Assembly (NCBI GenBank): GCA_010645155.1
Contig: CM021323.1
Coordinates: 2,540,872-2,604,871, forward strand
Origin: Tigriopus japonicus
Taxonomy: Eukaryota; Arthropoda; Copepoda; Harpacticoida; Harpacticidae
Length of the DNA stretch: 64,000 nucleotides
Direction of reading: 5' to 3'
The translations under genes and the position numbers were made by a program. Shown here in pieces: positions 53,501-62,844 of the stretch. The first letter of the stretch is position 1; every line of letters starts with the position of its first letter. The notes beneath the pieces were generated by a model. The model made no database searches. It was given only the letters and a program-made list of their open reading frames with translations, and was not told the DNA's origin.

Positions 53501-56436
53501 AGAAGTAAAGAATGAAATCGATGAAATTGAGATCGAAACTCAGGGTCGCAGATCCAAACGACTTTTGCCGTCTCGAAAACAGACTAAAGAGCCGAAGGTT
53601 AACACAGATCAGAGCACTACAAAACCCGCATCCTTTGTTGAGTTAAAAGACGACGCTAGTAGTTTCCACAGAAAGCCAAAGGCTGAACCATGTGACGAGA
53701 TTTCTGAGTCGAATCAAGTGGGGAAAGAAAATGGCTGTCCTACACCTACGCCACTGATTGACCAACATGAGTCACCAGAACGAGGAACGAAAGCAACCAC
53801 ATCAAGAAAAAGAACGTCGGCAAGAACTTCATCGACGTCGACTTTGAATCAAATCATGGATGAATCCAAGACTCTGACCAACAGCAGCANNNNNNNNNNN
53901 NNNNNNNNNNNNNNNNNNNNNNNNNNNNNNNNNNNNNNNNNNNNNNNNNNNNNNNNNNNNNNNNNNNNNNNNNNNNNNNNNNNNNNNNNNNNNNNNNNNN
54001 NNNNNNNNNNNNNNNNNNNNNNNNNNNNNNNNNNNNNNNNNNNNNNNNNNNNNNNNNNNNNNNNNNNNNNNNNNNNNNNNNNNNNNNNNNNNNNAACCAT
54101 GTGACGAGATTTCTGAGTCGAATCAAGTGGGAAAAGAAAATGGCTGTCCTACACCTACGCCACTGATTGACCAACATGAGTCACCAGAACGAGGAACGAA
54201 AGCAACCACATCAAGAAAAAGAACGTCGGCAAGAACTTCATCGACGTCGACTTTGAATCAAATCATGGATGAATCCAAGACTCTGACCAACAGCTGCAGC
54301 AGCAGCACAAACAAACGACCCAAGAGATCCTCTTTGAGATCATCCGGCGCCTCTTCAGCGTCCGTTGCTGTTAAAGAAGATCAAGTAATTGAAGAAGAGG
54401 AGGACACTTCACGGCCTCGCTCGTCCCAACGAGTCTCAAGACAGCTCAGGAATCAGGCCTCAAAACAGCAAGATGTTTCGCCAAAATCGAGTTCGTTGCA
54501 ACAGAAACGAAAGCAATCCAACCCCCTGGTCGATGAAGCCCAACCAATCGAATCTACATCGAAGGTCAAAGAGTTGAAAAAGTCAGCAACGAGGGGCCGA
54601 AAGTCCAATCGTGGGAGTCCTCCAAACAACTCGAAGATACAAAATCCTACGGATACCCAAGAAAGTTCTAGTAAATCTGTTAGTACCTCGTCAGATTTGG
54701 GTGGAGGGTGCGAAGTGAAACGAGCGTCTCGAAGGAAAGCAAACCCAACGGTGCTTCAGGCCAAGGAAGCAAATCCATCCAAAGTTCTAGAGATGCCCAA
54801 TGTTGAAGAAAAACCCGCTAAATTTTCAACGCGGTCATTAAGAAGATCCAATCAGGCCCTCCAAACAAAGCAAAACCAGAGCTTAGAAGCCCAAAATGAT
54901 CCAACCTCTAAATCTCGAACAACAATACGAGTACAACTCGAAACCAATAGCGATGGATCTTGCTCCTTTTCAAATACGAACCTTAAAAGAGCGAGCAAAA
55001 GAATGAAAAGCCAAGATCAGCAGCAAGACAGTCTTTGCCCCTCTAAGAAAAAGACTCGAAATGTGGCAACTTTGAAAAGAGTAAGCCAACCTTTTCTTGA
55101 GAGCCCTGGCATGATTTCTCTTTGACATGATCGTTAATAACGGTTTTTTTAGGTGATGGAGAGGAGGGAATCGACTTCATCAGTTGAATCTGTCTCACTT
55201 CGTCAAAGAGACGAGATCAAAGTTATGTTCACCGGATATGAGGACACAAAAGTGAGTCGTTTGAACACACGTGCTCCTTAGCAGAGTAAATGACTTATTC
55301 GATTATTTTTTCAAGGACCAAAAGATCGTTTGTGATCTTGGGGGAACCATTACAGAGAGCTTAGCTGCATGTACTGTGTTGGTTACCGATAAGATTCGAC
55401 GAACAGCCAAGTTTTTGTGCATGGTGGCTCGAGGAATGCCAATCGTTAGTCCTCTTTGGCTTCATTCTAGCAAGGAATGTCGGACATTTCAAGGTAGTTC
55501 AGTAACACCTAGTGGTTTATATCCATTAATTTAATATCATTTCGTTGCTTAAAACACTTTGACTGATTTAGATCCTTGGTTGTTTTTGATAACCGATCGA
55601 GATGCCGAAAAGAAGTGGGATTTTGTCCTCCAAACTACGCTTCGCAATGCCAAAACCCAAGAACAACTTCTTTCCGGGTTCAAGATTTACGCCACCAAAT
55701 CAGTCCTACCATCAGGTGACCAATTAAAAGGTATGAAGGTGTAATCAAGTCATGATCTGCTCCATTCTTACTATGCGTGTTTGTAAGGGATGGGTCGGGC
55801 CAATATTTTTCGGTTTCGGGTCAGGGTCGATTTGACGACTTTTCTCATCGAGAATCCGGATCTACCTTTTTTAGCGTCTTATAGAAATATTTTCTAACTT
55901 TATGGCGCTTGTTTTTGCGGTTTTTATGATTGATGACAATTTATTAAATGGAAAATATTTTGTTAAGATTAAAAGTACCTTTTTGAAGAAGTTTTTAAAA
56001 ATTTGGAGAAAAATGATAAACTGAAGTTCTTGCCAAGATTTATCCAAATTTCAAGAGTCGACTCTTCGAAGGCGGTTCCAAATCCTGATCGGTTCCTGGG
56101 TTTTGGATCCGGCTTATGACGAACCGACCTCAGAACTGAGCCGGCTCATAGCTGATCCGGACCCATCCCAAATGTTTGTATGTATGGAAAAGATACCATC
56201 CTGAATTGTTTTCTTCGGCCCTCCCTCTAGAAATTGTGGAAAGTGCGGGTGGTCAGGTGCTGAGGAAGTTACCTAAGCGAGCCAGTGAGCAAGTTATTGT
56301 GATTGCTTGTGCCAAAGATCACGAGGAAGCGCTGGCTGCACGTGAACGAGGATTCCAAGTGTCCTCGAATGAGATCATTCTCACGGGATTCCTTCGCCAC
56401 AAACTCGACTTCAGAGCACACCAATTGAAAATTTAG
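50532..56436 (+). CDS. MDC1: Mediator of DNA-damage checkpoint 1 (MDC1-type, FHA plus tandem BRCT)
   Basis: Chromatin adaptor that reads phosphorylated H2A.X through its BRCT pair and recruits checkpoint proteins. Seven exons: 50532-50768, 50891-51224, 51292-55080, 55153-55251, 55316-55493, 55572-55730 and 56231-56436. The FHA domain spans about residues 50-145 (NKIGRDPTQC, TLSRVHAVLE, NRSFLNG). An acidic run follows, then a 3.4-kb low-complexity exon rich in Ser/Thr-Gln sites (DLPTQ, DTQRV, ETQGI, ATQIL, CTQVL). The N-terminus MDLPCTQ places a TQ where vertebrate MDC1 has its FHA-dimerising phospho-Thr. The BRCT pair has VMFTGYEDTK, VTDKIRRTAKFLC, VSPLWLH, then GGQVL and LTGFL. Exon 3 contains a 205-N gap flanked by a 204-bp duplicate; removing 409 bp restores the frame and gives about 1530 residues. 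Drosophila Mu2 is a comparable protein. Confidence 0.88.
53686..53889 (+). repeat. First copy of the 204-bp duplication beside the gap
   Basis: Identical to 54095-54298 at all but about two positions, in direct orientation. Both encode the same MDC1 residues (ENGCPTPTPLIDQHESPERG and following), but in frames differing by one. Most likely two contig ends that overlap and were not merged. Confidence 0.9.
53890..54094. other. Assembly gap (205 N) inside MDC1
   Basis: A run of N between two near-identical 204-bp segments. Its true size is probably negative, because the flanks overlap. Confidence 0.97.
54095..54298 (+). repeat. Second copy of the 204-bp duplication beside the gap
   Basis: Offset from the first copy by 409 bp, which is 1 more than a multiple of 3, so keeping both copies breaks the reading frame. 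It continues into unique MDC1 sequence, with a CAGCAGCAG run at the boundary that may have stopped the assembler. Confidence 0.9.
55786..56172. mobile_element. Short hAT-like element in the last MDC1 intron
   Basis: GGGATGGGTC near the left end is inverted at the right end (GACCCATCCC). The 8-bp sequence TGTTTGTA flanks both sides (55778-55785 and 56173-56180), matching the hAT target-site length. The terminal one to three bases differ between ends. About 390 bp, no coding capacity. The intron's splice sites are untouched. Confidence 0.65.
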
Positions 56437-56565
56437 ACCCACCATTGTGTGATTATGCGAGCATTATTATACGACTAAGTTGTTGTGTCCCTGTGAGGAA
56501 TTAATATACATTTATTTATTTTTCTTACATTCAGCACTGATTGACCGCCCACAATGGCGAACATT
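56437..56565. terminator. Overlapping 3' ends of MDC1 and the NDUFA11-like gene
   Basis: The two stops are only about 130 bp apart on opposite strands. On the minus strand AATAAATAAA at about 56512-56521 is a good polyadenylation signal for the NDUFA11-like gene. No canonical AATAAA is seen for MDC1 on the plus strand. Confidence 0.5.
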
Positions 56566-57845
56566 TTACTTCTTGTCCTGGTCAACAAATTGCTTCCATA
56601 CAGGACCCTCGGTGTCTAGTTTCACGATTTTGCTCTCGTTGCCCCATCGGAATTTGCCCAACGGTTCCAAAGTTGAAGTCCGGATTGGAGGACGGCCATC
56701 AGGATTAAACACTGGACCAATGTTCAAGGACAAACGGTAGCCGATCATGATCAAAGATCCATAAACAAACAAAGGAAGAGCCGCATTCCAGGTTTTGCCT
56801 AAAAAATGAAAATGGAAGCGATTGAAATGAAATCGAATTTTAGAAAAAATACTTTGTCCAACTTTGCGGTTGGCGACCGGGCGTAACATTTTGCTACGCG
56901 CTCGGAATGTTCGGCTGGCATTGAGTTAGTAATTTCACTGAGTTTACCCGTATAATATCCCAAGATGAGAGCGGGAGCGGCAGGCGTGAGTGCATAGGTC
57001 CACGTGGCTTCGGGATTCCCACCATAATGGACGCTCAAAGCCGACAAACAAGACTTAAAAGCTGGGATGGACAAGCCCATGGTGGCCACAGGGGCAGCAA
57101 AGTACAGACTTCGGGCGATTTGGGCCCTGGGGTTCTTGATGCCCGACACGTAGGTCACGTCGAACAACCCGTACAAAAAGCCTATCGCACAGAAAGCGGT
57201 GAATTAATCACCGATGTCAAAGATAAGTGACATCACATTTGACCAAATTTAAACCTAACCTAACCATACTTAAACCTAACCTAACCTAACTAAACCTAAC
57301 CTAACCTAACTTAAACCTAACCTAACCTAATTTAAACCTACTTTAACTTCATTCAAACCTAACTTAACCTAAATTTAACCTGAGAGGTGTGACGTCACGC
57401 ATCTTTGACATCGGTGATTAACGATTAGAAAAAATTCATAGTAAGTTTCTTTGGATATTCCCAAAACACAGAAATATTTCAGACTCAGGAAACCAACGGG
57501 ACGGAACAAAACTTTGATTTTCTGAGTTTCTCAAAGTCAGGTCTAAATTAAGAGTCTGAATCATATTTGCCTTATGAAACAAGCTGCTTTTTGTCGGCGT
57601 TTCCCCCCTCTTGGGTAGATTTAAAGGTACCGATCTAGGCCTAGTTTCTCACCTAGAGAACCGCCTTTGATGAAGAATCCGGCCATTTGCGAGCTCAGAG
57701 TGGCGGTTTCAAAGATGCCGTGGCGCGGCTTCATTTCGGTGGCGATCCCGCGAAAGATTCGGTACGGATTGTGCAACCGAATCACTCGGTCCACCTCAGT
57801 GGGCGGGCGCCAAGGATTGGGATGGTCACTCAAAGGCACGGGCAT
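56566..57845 (-). CDS. NDUFA11: NDUFA11-like (complex I B14.7 subunit), Tim17/22/23-fold membrane protein
   Basis: Probable accessory subunit of mitochondrial complex I. Three exons in phase: 57845-57653, 57181-56948 and 56798-56566, 219 residues. After a 40-residue N-terminal extension, the protein has about four membrane segments of small residues: ATLSSQMAGFFIKGGSLGFL, then YGLFDVTYVSG; ARSLYFAAPVATMGLSIPAF; TYALTPAAPALILGYYTGK; and AALPLFVYGSLIMIGYRLSL. The pattern and the FDV motif fit the B14.7/Tim17 superfamily. The typical B14.7 start is not obvious and the protein is longer than the fly or human one, so another Tim17-fold protein is possible. Intron 1 carries an inverted-repeat element with CCTAA repeats. 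Confidence 0.6.
57204..57421. mobile_element. TTAA-flanked inverted-repeat element with a CCTAA-repeat core
   Basis: Terminal inverted repeats of about 30 bp (57208-57236 and 57389-57417; TCACCGATGTCAAAGAT shared exactly) are bounded by TTAA on each side. The core at about 57246-57382 is a degenerate array of AACCTAACCTAA, the arthropod telomere motif (TTAGG)n on the other strand. TTAA boundaries suggest piggyBac-type insertion, though TTAA could be part of the repeat. No coding capacity. Confidence 0.75.
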
Positions 57846-59086
57846 GATTCGTAGAGCTCGTGCGGGATCCGTCTGTGGCCTTACTCAGTCGACCAAAAGA
57901 AGGACTGGACACCTGAATCCCTACGGGACACCTTTTTTTTCCTGAACTGGCAATCTGGCGAAGTTTTGCAGATTCCGTTTCAGGAATACAAAGATCAACT
58001 CACAGGCTGGCCACATTAAGTTTAGTCCCCCATTACCGTGACCCGCCGAAATGTAGTACACGGGCGTCCAAAGACACGCGAACGTCGTGAAAACACCACT
58101 TGTAGGCTTGGTAAGTAGTTGGATCGAGGATATTGGAAGTTCATGATGAGGTGGTCTCGGAAATTTCAGATCATTTACTAACTAAAAAATAATGACGTTG
58201 TTTGGATGGACACCCTTATGGCAGTCTCTTCGCAGCTGATCAAGACAGATAAACAAAAGTCAAAATGGAGCTCATGGGTAAGGGTGGCTCTCAATCGTTT
58301 ACTCTAGCGGTTAACCGCTTTATTCGCTTTTAATCTGAGCACCAAGCACCCAAAACTGGCGCAAAAATCGATGATGAATATATATCATGGCTTCATTTTT
58401 TGCCCAAATGGAGACCGGAGACCATGGGATGCTTGCTTTCAAAAACCAAATACCACGGAAAAAAGGTGATTGCCTCTAATGTCGTGAATTGTTTAGTAAT
58501 CGTCAGCTAGAACACCTCATCCCGTTATTTCATATAACTTATTTAATTCACGAACAGCGAGTTAAGAATCTTAACTAATGATGTCTCAGACTAAGCGTCA
58601 GACTCGAGTGTCCGTCAATCCAACCTAGAAATGGTTTCATCCTTTCCGTCACCTTGGATTTCTCACGGAGCGAAACATGTACCCTGTACGTGTAACCCAT
58701 AAGAGAAATAGATGGGATTCCATTTTTATATTTTATTAAATTTGAACCACTGATTGGTTTCCCGGACAATTTTTTGCAAAAATATATTCTATGTAGTTGA
58801 AATAATTTCATCACTTCACAAATCTTAAGTTCAGTTACATTCCTTGAGAATTTTATTTAGAACCCAGTGTCCCAGTTCTCCTTTATCGATGATAGTCAGC
58901 TGTTTCATTGTCAAGAAAACAACAAAACTTATCAAATTTTCTTCTCGCTGTATGACATTGCTGCATGCAGCATTGACCTTACCCAGTTTGACCCCCATTG
59001 ATGTCCGAAGATCGTGATTCGTTGGTAACTGCGAGGCTCGCTCTACCGTCTTCGATCCTCCGACCTTGTCAACCAGTGGGTGGATC
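57846..59086. other. Intergenic region between NDUFA11-like and DNAJC30
   Basis: Holds the divergent promoters of both genes. Minus frames 58575-58814 and 58831-59106 show no recognisable features. No repeat or RNA gene seen. Confidence 0.4.
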
Positions 59087-60084
59087 ATGGCTTGGTTGAA
59101 GCCCAAGGGTCTCCGCCCAAGCCCGCTGGCCTCTCCGCGGAGTTTGGGCGCGGTTCCCTCGGGCTACGGACTAGGTTGGCAAGGCATGATGAGTGGTAGC
59201 CGTGGCGGTGGCAGCGGCCAGGACAATCAGAGCGTGTCGCCTCGACGAACCCATTATGACGTGTTGGGCCTGAATGAGGGGGCCTCGTCGGAAGACATCA
59301 AACAGGCTTATTACAATTTATCCAAGATGTACCATCCGGATCGGAACCAACAAGATCCGGCCAGTATGGCTAAATTTCATGAAGTGACGCAAGCCCACGA
59401 CATTTTGGGCAATCCGGCCCTGCGTCGACAATATGATAAAGGCACTTTAGGCCACAACACGTCCGTGGCCGATCTAGAACGGGCAGCTCACACGGTAAGA
59501 TCACGCCCACACACCACGTTCCCACAATTCTGAGGGGTTGGTCCGTTGAGCTAGCTAGAAGTCGAAAAGCCACTGTGAATAGTGTGAAAACGTACGCACT
59601 TGTCCGATACTTCAACTCACTGGCTACGTCATAGCCGCATAAGTTGTTAATTAATGCTGCCGACATGAAATTCAAAATGACTTGCCACCGATAAGAGTCG
59701 GCTGATGTTGATCTAAAACTGTAGGCTTTTCCTTTCTCTACGAAGTATTTGGGGGCCCATGATTGAGACTCACGCGGTTTATTTTTTTGCCTTTGATTGC
59801 AGTATGATGGCCAACGCTTTTACGAGACACGCATGACTTATCAGAAACGCTACGGCTTCATCGACTCGGGTGATCGGCGTGCCCGATCATCACTCGATCA
59901 TTCGACTCGCTTAGCACGGCAAATGAATTTTTCGCAAAAACAAGGGCGAGTCAGATCCAAGTTTAGCGTCAACCAATCTCCGCATTTCACTCGCGAAGAT
60001 GGCGATAAGATCACCAAGTTCTTCCTCTACAGTGTCACCACTTGTATTGTGGGTTTCTTTTTGGCCCGGCGCCTGTTTTCTTAG
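59087..60084 (+). CDS. DNAJC30: DnaJ homolog subfamily C member 30 (mitochondrial)
   Basis: J-domain protein of the inner mitochondrial membrane, linked to ATP synthase and complex I maintenance in animals. Two exons in phase: 59087-59494 and 59803-60084, 229 residues (human 226). The first 50 residues are Arg/Ser/Gly-rich with almost no acid, consistent with a presequence. The J domain covers about 55-118 (THYDVLGLNEGASSEDIKQA, MYHPDRN with the HPD triad, LRRQYDKG). A central part (FYETRMTYQKRYGF) leads to one C-terminal membrane segment (FFLYSVTTCIVGFFLARRLF) ending the protein. The order presequence, J domain, spacer, tail anchor is that of DNAJC30. AATAAA at 60166-60171. VPS37 converges from the other side. 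Confidence 0.85.
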
Positions 60085-60165
60085 GTCCGTTGACGCCCGC
60101 TGCGTCTCATATTCATTCTGCGATCATTAAGCCCCATCACACATACACACACATACGTCATTGCG

Positions 60166-60171
60166 AATAAA
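60166..60171 (+). terminator. Polyadenylation signal of DNAJC30
   Basis: AATAAA 82 bp downstream of the stop codon and 82 bp before the VPS37 stop on the other strand. Confidence 0.75.
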
Positions 60172-60252
60172 GATGCACTATTATAATTCAATTGGAAAAG
60201 GTCGCTCAAGAAATTTTTGGGAATCAAGTCCATCTGACATCCACTAGCCTAG

Positions 60253-61188
60253 CTAGTATGGTAAGGGCATGCCGGTCGGGTTCACCGGATACGGCAAAGC
60301 ACCAACGGACGCGTCGGTGGGCTTGCCCGGCAGACGATAGACCGCCGGTGGGGGCGGAGGGGCGTTTCGCGAAGGCGCTAGCGCGGGAACGCCCGTGGAA
60401 CGTTTCCGTCGTTGGTCTTCGATCATCTCTTCGAGTTTGTCGCCTTTGATTTTCCGAAGATGAGACACTTTACGTTTTTCCTGCAATATACGCATCGATC
60501 GTTCACTGAACTACGTTTATCATAAATGAAACTACTGACTATGAACGCCTCGAGGAATCGGTCCACACTCTCAAACTTGTCATCCAAAAAATCTGCCGCA
60601 ATTTGATCGCTCTCTTCATCTACGGACGCTCCGGATGCCTTGAAAAACACAAGCGTAAGATTCTCAATGGGACACAATGGATCGTCTTTAAGGTTAAAGA
60701 ATACTCTGCGGACTCAAATCACTCACCCGCAATAGGGCCAATAGCGACTCAGGGTCAGTCTGGCTTCGCCGTCGATCCGCGCTTTGCAAGAGACTTCGCA
60801 CCTCTTGAATGAGGGTGGCCGCTTCGTTTTTGCGCGCCTCCAATTCTAGTCGGGTCCGCCTCAAAACGGGCTCTTGACTGAGGTTGTACTCGGCCAAAGA
60901 CTTGTTGCTAGTCATAAGCATCAACTTTTCGCCTTGCAAGCTTTGAATCTGAAACGATTAACGTCCACATAAGGCGAGAAACGGGGTTAACGGACCACTC
61001 ATCGATAGTGCGTATCCCGGTCTTACTTGCTCGAGCCCTTGGATGAACCGTTCAAAGGCGTGGTCGTCATTGAGTAACTCTTGAAGTTCGTCTTTGGATA
61101 AATGTCGGATTTTATTCATGGCCGCCTCATAATTGGGTTGGCTGGATTGGGAGGAATAGCCCATTCCGGAGGCGGGCGTGGCCATCAT
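60253..61188 (-). CDS. VPS37: VPS37, ESCRT-I subunit
   Basis: Core ESCRT-I component that sorts ubiquitinated cargo into multivesicular bodies and takes part in abscission. Four exons in phase: 61188-61027, 60948-60727, 60638-60540 and 60480-60253, 236 residues. The Mod(r) domain spans about 20-185: IRHLSKDELQELLNDD, FERFIQGLEQIQSLQGEK, SNKSLAEYNL, then DQIAADFLDDKFESVDRFLE and EKRKVSHLRKIKGDKLEEMI. The C-terminal 60 residues are Pro-rich (NAPPPPPAVYRLPGKP), as in VPS37B and VPS37C. The first codon of the open frame is GTG; the first ATG is 61188. The last intron is only 59 bp and uses a GTCAGT donor. Confidence 0.92.
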
Positions 61189-62844
61189 CACGCCTTTTTA
61201 GCACGCGGACTGAACGAACGAAAAATAGGAAAGAAAATGAACTCGAATGGAAAACTCAATTTCGTTGCGTAGAAAATTGTTTTTACGCTTATTCATTGGG
61301 ATTAATCGAATGAATTCTTTCAAAGGGGTCAAGGGTTGAATTGGCCCACTTTTTTGATAAGATACGGTCAAACGAAGAAAGGTCCAAAAGTCTCATCGTT
61401 CGCGCAGATCTCCAATTGCGACCAATGACCCCTGCTTTGTTTGGGGCGAATCGGGCCTAAAGGCCCACTTAGTTATTGGGACTAGACCTCACAAAAAAAC
61501 GAATATCGACCGAAAATGTCGCAATTCGAATAACACGTTGAGCCGACGTCGGCTAAAAAAAGAACCCGTACCCGTAAACTTTTCCGGAGGCGATGAAGGC
61601 GGTCTTTGTTGGACGACAATTGAGCGACACCGAGCTGATTGGGGACACCTCCAGCCAAAACTGGCTCACTGTTCTTGAACCGTTGAGCCTTGCGCCCGTG
61701 AGTCATTCATGGCACGCTTGTAACAACGAACGAACGGTCGTTCTTTTCTTTAGTTGCCCAATCGAGCGAGATGCTTCACTTCTTTTCACACTCCTTTTGT
61801 TATCAATTGACCTTCAAAAGGGTGACGCTGCCAGGTCCGGTCCGAAAAAGACTTTACTGACCTTTTACATCCCCGCATTACGAAACACGTACACTGTAGC
61901 AGTATTTTTAGACTGCCAATTTTCAACGTATGGAATAAAGGGACTGGACATTGAAAGTATTGGTCTAATGACTCGTTTTACACGCTTTTAGATTTCCTTA
62001 TTTACGCCCGAACGCTGTCCTACCGTGAGTTTGGCCGAAATGGGCACGTACTGGCTAGTCTCCCTAAAGACGATAGCGAGAACCGAATTCGGCTGAATCG
62101 GCCAAGTTATTCGAGCAAAACCGGGGCGATCAGTCCACGGCAGGGACAGACTCTAAAATTTGCACGATGTTCCGGGATTTCTGGCTTTTCATGTCGATAG
62201 AATGTTTTTAATATACAGTAAACTCAAAAATAAATATATAGAAATACGCATACTGCATTCCTACGTTGAAGGTACCTTGGAACGATCCCGCACACATCAC
62301 GATATCTTCCCTTGTGACTGAAATAACCGCAAACAATGGCCCAATTTAGGGATCCAGGGACTATTTTTTCAAGTCCACGATGATATTCCCGTATGCCTAT
62401 ACCATTCACCCTAAAACCATGATGATTGATGAGTCATTCGCGGAAACTCGAGCTCCATCATTTTAATCGCCCGGTGATTTCAGTCACCCTGAGGATTCCA
62501 ATCAGCCTCCGTCTGTTTACCTTGTTTTGCTTGAAAACCCAACTCGTTCACTCAGTTTGTCGTCAATTCTCGTGTAGAAACCGCTCAATCTTCGCGACTA
62601 TCGCGAAAACTCAAAATCCCATCAGATTCCGAGAACCGCCCTATTTCGATCCATTCTGCGGCGTCTGCGGTTTCCCTCCGAATAGTAGACGGGGTTGGCT
62701 GGCTGGCCACCGAGGTCGATCCATCCATCCACCCACCCACCCGAGAATTAAGGATGAGGGTGGGCTGAATCTTTGTGGGTAACGCCTCCTCCTCTACCCG
62801 ATCTCGTTCGACACACCGACGGGATTCACCTCGGAGGATTCCGG
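61189..62844. other. Divergent promoter region of VPS37 and slingshot
   Basis: No supported gene. A CCAT/CCCA tandem run lies at about 62716-62744 (CCATCCATCCACCCACCCAC). Frames 61593-61991 and 62426-62782 have no recognisable features. The slingshot transcript may have an upstream untranslated or coding exon here. Confidence 0.4.
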
